Part shown: in pieces, positions 4,672-7,681 of the stretch
Numbering within the stretch: position 1 is the first letter of the stretch
Layout of the letters: each line of letters starts with the position of its first letter
Assembly (NCBI GenBank): GCA_017475875.1
Contig: JAFVET010000128.1
Location: 1 to 7,681 of the forward strand
Reading direction: 5' to 3'
Source: Candidatus Methanomethylophilaceae archaeon
GTDB taxonomy: Archaea; Thermoplasmatota; Thermoplasmata; Methanomassiliicoccales; Methanomethylophilaceae
DNA: 7,681 bases
Program-made: the position numbers and the translations under genes
The notes under the pieces: generated by a model
Told to the model about the DNA's origin: nothing
Seen by the model: only the letters and a program-made list of their open reading frames with translations
Databases searched by the model: none

Positions 4672-6699
4672 ATGCCCTCTGAAAACGATACCAAGAAACC
4701 TGCCGCCTCCGAGAAGAAGACGGCCACGGCCGTGAAGATGGCCTCGAAACAGCAGGAGATCTCCGTCACGGAGTTCTTCGAGAAGAACAAGCAGATCCTT
4801 GGGTTCGATTCCCGCTCCAAGTCTCTTCTTATGGGAATAAAGGAAGCTGTCGACAACTCCCTCGACGCGTGCGAGGAGGCGGCCATCCTCCCAGACGTAG
4901 ACGTCACCATCGACCGCCTGAACGACGAGGACTACCACATCGTCATAGAGGACAACGGTCCCGGCATCGTCCACAAGATGATGCCGAACGTGTTCGGCAG
5001 ACTCCTGTACGGGTCCCGTTTCCACGCCCTCCGCCAGTCCAGGGGACAACAGGGTATCGGAATCTCCGCGACCGTGATGTACGGAAACATCACAACCGGC
5101 AAGCCGGCCCACGTCGAATCGAAGATCGAAGGCGAGGACGAGGTCGCATGGGGGATGGACATAGTCATAGACACGAAGGCCAACCGTCCCATAGTCACCA
5201 ACGACAAGGCCTTCACCTGGGAGGGAAAGGAGCACGGCACCCGCATCGCGTACACAATCAAGGGGCGCTACATCACAGGCAAACAATCCATCTTCGAATA
5301 TCTGAGGGACACCGCCATCGTCAACCCCCACGCGCAGATAGTCTTCCGCGACCCTGAGGGGAAGAGGTTCACCTTCGAGCGCGCCACTGACATAATGCCG
5401 CCGAGGCCGAAGGAGATCAAACCCCATCCCGAGGGCATGGAGATCGGAGACCTGATGAAATACGCCTCCAACTCCGCGCAGAAGACGATGAACACCTTCC
5501 TGAAGAACGACTTCTCCAGGATCACGGACCGTCTGGCGAAGGAGATCCTCGCCAAGGCGAAGGTGAAGGAGGACAAGAAACCGGCCGACCTCACCCGCGA
5601 GGAAGCCATAGCGATACTCGAGGCGATCAAGACCGCGAAGATCATGGCCCCTCCGACGGACTGTCTCTCCCCAATCGGAGACCATCTGATCAAGAAGGGA
5701 CTCATGCACGTCCTGGACGGGCTCCGTCCCGAGTACTACGCCACCCCGGTCACACGTTCGCCCAAGGCGGTGAACGGGAACCCGTTCGTCGTCGAAGCGG
5801 GCATAGTCTACGGGGGCGACATCCCCTCCGACGGACAGGTCCAGATCCTGAGGTTCGCCAACAGGGTGCCCCTGCTGTACCAACAGGGGGCGTGCGCGAT
5901 AACCAAGGCCATCTCCGAGATGGACTGGAGGAGGTACGGGCTCGAACAGAGGGGCGGGAAGGGCATCCCGTACGGACCCGCGATCATCCTCGTGCACGTG
6001 GCGTCGACCAAGGTCCCGTTCACCTCCGAAGGCAAGGAGGCCGTCGCGGGGTTCCCCGAACTGCAGAGCGAGATCGGCCTCGCCCTGAGACTGTGCGCGA
6101 GGAACCTCAAGAGCCATCTGAACAAGATGGAACGCAAGAAGAAGACCCATGCCAAGTTCGAGATCGTACAGGAGATCCTGCCGGACATGGCCCAGAAGGC
6201 CGCCGACCACCTCGGCAAACCGGTCCCGAACCTGGACCGCACCATCACCAAGATCATGAACGTGGTCTGGGTAGAGCCTTCCGTGGAGAAGAAGGGCAAG
6301 AACCTGAGGGTCATCAAATACACCGTATACAACTACACGAACACCAAACGCACGCTCAGACTGCATGCCCAGGTACCGAGGGAGAGCCTCAACCTCACCC
6401 TCTACTCAAACCCGTTCTTCCTGGACATCAACGACGAGGGCAAGGCCAACTGGGAGATCCCCGACATCGAACCCTCGATGCACAAGGAGCTCATGTTCGA
6501 GCTGTCCGGTGACATGGCGGACACCTTCGACGCCGACGACATCTACTTCTCCGGTCTGAACCCGGTGATCGTCATGGGCGCCGAACTGCTCCCGGGAGAC
6601 TGGGGCATCAAGGGAATGGAGATCGTCGAGAGCGACGACGATTTCGTGAACGAGGACGAGGAGGAAGAGACGGAGGTCGAGGAACTTGACGATGAATGA
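4672..6699 (+). CDS. top6B: DNA topoisomerase VI subunit B
   Basis: ATP-binding subunit of the type IIB topoisomerase, which with subunit A relaxes and decatenates DNA by passing one duplex through a transient double-strand break. The 675 residues carry a GHKL ATPase domain with KEAVDNSLDAC (general base E58, Mg-binding N62), DNGPGI (94-99) and RGQQGIGISA (124-133). A helix-two-turn-helix region follows at about 245-335, then a transducer domain with the probable switch lysine K447 in ASTKVPF. Residues about 540-645 look like the beta-rich, Ig-like C-terminal extension known from some euryarchaeal homologues. The end (654-675) is a highly acidic tail, 16 Asp/Glu of 22. The protein is longer than the compact crenarchaeal form because of this extension. 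The start fits the TATA box; an ATG at 4649 is out of frame. Codons 140-179 are duplicated at 233-352. All motifs are intact, so the gene should be functional. Confidence 0.97.
   Translation: MPSENDTKKPAASEKKTATAVKMASKQQEISVTEFFEKNKQILGFDSRSKSLLMGIKEAVDNSLDACEEAAILPDVDVTIDRLNDEDYHIVIEDNGPGIVHKMMPNVFGRLLYGSRFHALRQSRGQQGIGISATVMYGNITTGKPAHVESKIEGEDEVAWGMDIVIDTKANRPIVTNDKAFTWEGKEHGTRIAYTIKGRYITGKQSIFEYLRDTAIVNPHAQIVFRDPEGKRFTFERATDIMPPRPKEIKPHPEGMEIGDLMKYASNSAQKTMNTFLKNDFSRITDRLAKEILAKAKVKEDKKPADLTREEAIAILEAIKTAKIMAPPTDCLSPIGDHLIKKGLMHVLDGLRPEYYATPVTRSPKAVNGNPFVVEAGIVYGGDIPSDGQVQILRFANRVPLLYQQGACAITKAISEMDWRRYGLEQRGGKGIPYGPAIILVHVASTKVPFTSEGKEAVAGFPELQSEIGLALRLCARNLKSHLNKMERKKKTHAKFEIVQEILPDMAQKAADHLGKPVPNLDRTITKIMNVVWVEPSVEKKGKNLRVIKYTVYNYTNTKRTLRLHAQVPRESLNLTLYSNPFFLDINDEGKANWEIPDIEPSMHKELMFELSGDMADTFDADDIYFSGLNPVIVMGAELLPGDWGIKGMEIVESDDDFVNEDEEEETEVEELDDE
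6679..6683 (+). promoter_or_regulatory. Ribosome binding site for top6A inside the end of top6B
   Basis: GAGGA at 6679-6683 lies 8 bases before the top6A ATG (6692), a normal Shine-Dalgarno distance. A stronger GGAGGT (6672-6677) lies further away, with 14 bases between. Both sit in the codons for the acidic tail of subunit B. They support 6692 as the start and translation from the shared mRNA, in contrast to top6B itself, which has no such motif. Confidence 0.55.
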
Positions 6700-7681
6700 C
6701 AGACAGAAGGAGGCCCTTGACAAGCTCACGGGCGTGGTCTCCGGGATATACGACCAGATGGACACGGGGGAGATCCCGTCGATGGAACTCCCGCTCAGGT
6801 CGAAGAAGAACATAACCTTCGATTCGAAGCACAACGTCTGGAAATACGGCGACCTGAAGACGTCGCGTACCGCGAAGACCGTCAACGGAGCGGTGATGAT
6901 GCTCCGCACCGTGTACACCTCGGACTTCATCAACGACATGATCCGCGACGAGAAATCGTCCACCTTAAGGGAAATGTATTACATATCCGAGGGATGGAAC
7001 CACGCCAAGTTCCACACACAGGATGAGAGCAACCTGCTCGCGGAAGACCTCGAGACGATAACCGGATGCATGAGGGAGGACTTCAAGCTCCGCCCGGAGG
7101 AGTCCGGAGCCCACGTCTACGGCGACCTGAACTTCACAGCCAACACCAAGAAGGGTCCGAGGACGCTGAACGCCATCGACGACGTCAGCGAGGCTGGATA
7201 CGCCGTACCGTACAACGTCGAGGCCGACGTGTTCGGAATCGACCCGGGGAACACGAAGTTCATCATGGCGATAGAGACAGGTGGTATGTTCGCCCGTCTC
7301 ATCGAGAACGGGTTCCCCGAAAGGTACGACTGCGCCCTGGTCCACCTGAGCGGACAGCCGGCCCGTTCCACGAGACGCCTGATCAAGAGGCTGAACGAGG
7401 AGTTCAGGCTGCCGGTGACGGTCTTCACCGACGGGGACCCCTGGTCATTCAGGATCTACGCTTCTGTCGCGTACGGTGCCATCAAGACCGCCCACATCTC
7501 CGAATACCTCGCAACACCAACGGCGCAGTTCATCGGAATCACCGCATCGGACATCCTCAACTACGACCTCCCCACAGACAAACTGAACGACAAGGACATC
7601 GGGGCACTGAACGCCGAGTTGTCAGACCCGCGTTTCACCGACGACTTCTGGGTGTCGGAGATCCAGGCCATGCTTTCCATG
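6692..7681 (+). CDS. top6A: DNA topoisomerase VI subunit A (partial, 3' end beyond window)
   Basis: DNA-cleaving subunit of topoisomerase VI and relative of the meiotic Spo11 protein. The 330 residues present begin with ATG at 6692, which overlaps the last 8 bases of top6B (ATGAATGA), so the two subunits are translationally coupled. The winged-helix (CAP-like) domain contains REMYYISEGW; by family analogy Y97 is the tyrosine that attaches to the 5' DNA end. The Toprim domain shows E195 (in AIETGG) and the DGD triad D247/D249 in TDGDPWS, which bind magnesium. The stretch ASVAYGAIKTAHISEYLATP is typical of euryarchaeal members. Archaeal homologues are usually about 360-390 residues, so roughly the last 30-60 residues lie beyond the right edge. 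No frameshift or missing catalytic residue is visible. Confidence 0.97.
   Translation, partial: MNDRQKEALDKLTGVVSGIYDQMDTGEIPSMELPLRSKKNITFDSKHNVWKYGDLKTSRTAKTVNGAVMMLRTVYTSDFINDMIRDEKSSTLREMYYISEGWNHAKFHTQDESNLLAEDLETITGCMREDFKLRPEESGAHVYGDLNFTANTKKGPRTLNAIDDVSEAGYAVPYNVEADVFGIDPGNTKFIMAIETGGMFARLIENGFPERYDCALVHLSGQPARSTRRLIKRLNEEFRLPVTVFTDGDPWSFRIYASVAYGAIKTAHISEYLATPTAQFIGITASDILNYDLPTDKLNDKDIGALNAELSDPRFTDDFWVSEIQAMLSM

Noticed and set aside
4642..6366. Minus-strand open frame of 574 codons opposite top6B
   Set aside because: Its stop-free length comes from codon bias in top6B; the translation resembles no family, while the plus strand has all topoisomerase VI B motifs.
553..6699. Pyrrolysine use (in-frame TAG), expected in Methanomassiliicoccales
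   Set aside because: top6B and the BspA-like gene both end in TGA and no in-frame TAG read-through is needed, so the window gives no evidence for it.

Overview
The window looks like a chromosome segment of a moderately GC-rich, gut-type methanogenic archaeon, most likely of the Methanomassiliicoccales (Thermoplasmatota). Three things point there: an overlapping gene pair for the two subunits of DNA topoisomerase VI; promoters that look archaeal (TATA boxes, little or no leader, no strong Shine-Dalgarno site at the first gene); and a very large BspA-type leucine-rich-repeat surface protein, a class known to be abundant in host-associated Methanomassiliicoccales. The lineage is inferred from protein character, not from a database search.

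Layout. Bases 1-160 are strikingly AT-rich (45 G/C of 160) and carry small inverted repeats and three copies of TGTCAAAT, with no gene seen. At 233-352 lies an orphan, exactly 40-codon fragment of the topoisomerase VI B gene, 115/120 identical to bases 5089-5208 of the intact gene and in the same orientation. Bases 353-523 hold nothing I recognise. A strong hairpin (524-545) then marks the end of a minus-strand gene, 553-4386, encoding a secreted BspA-like repeat protein of 1277 residues with five large C-terminal modules, some still similar at DNA level. Upstream of it, 4387-4671, is a divergent control region that may also hold a short minus-strand gene (4427-4633). On the plus strand follow top6B (4672-6699, complete) and top6A (6692 to the window edge, about 330 codons present), overlapping by 8 bases.

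How the parts work together. top6B and top6A make the two halves of one heterotetrameric type IIB topoisomerase: B binds ATP and gates, A cuts DNA. Overlapping them secures co-expression. The BspA-like protein is unrelated in function (probable cell-surface adhesion) and is transcribed away from the topoisomerase genes.

The most notable feature is that the surface-protein gene and the first 139 codons of top6B are bracketed by 120-bp direct repeats derived from top6B itself. That could be a scar of a rearrangement, a recombination substrate, or a source of RNA antisense to top6B. I did not see a clearly new multigene system, CRISPR array, tRNA, rRNA or transposase.
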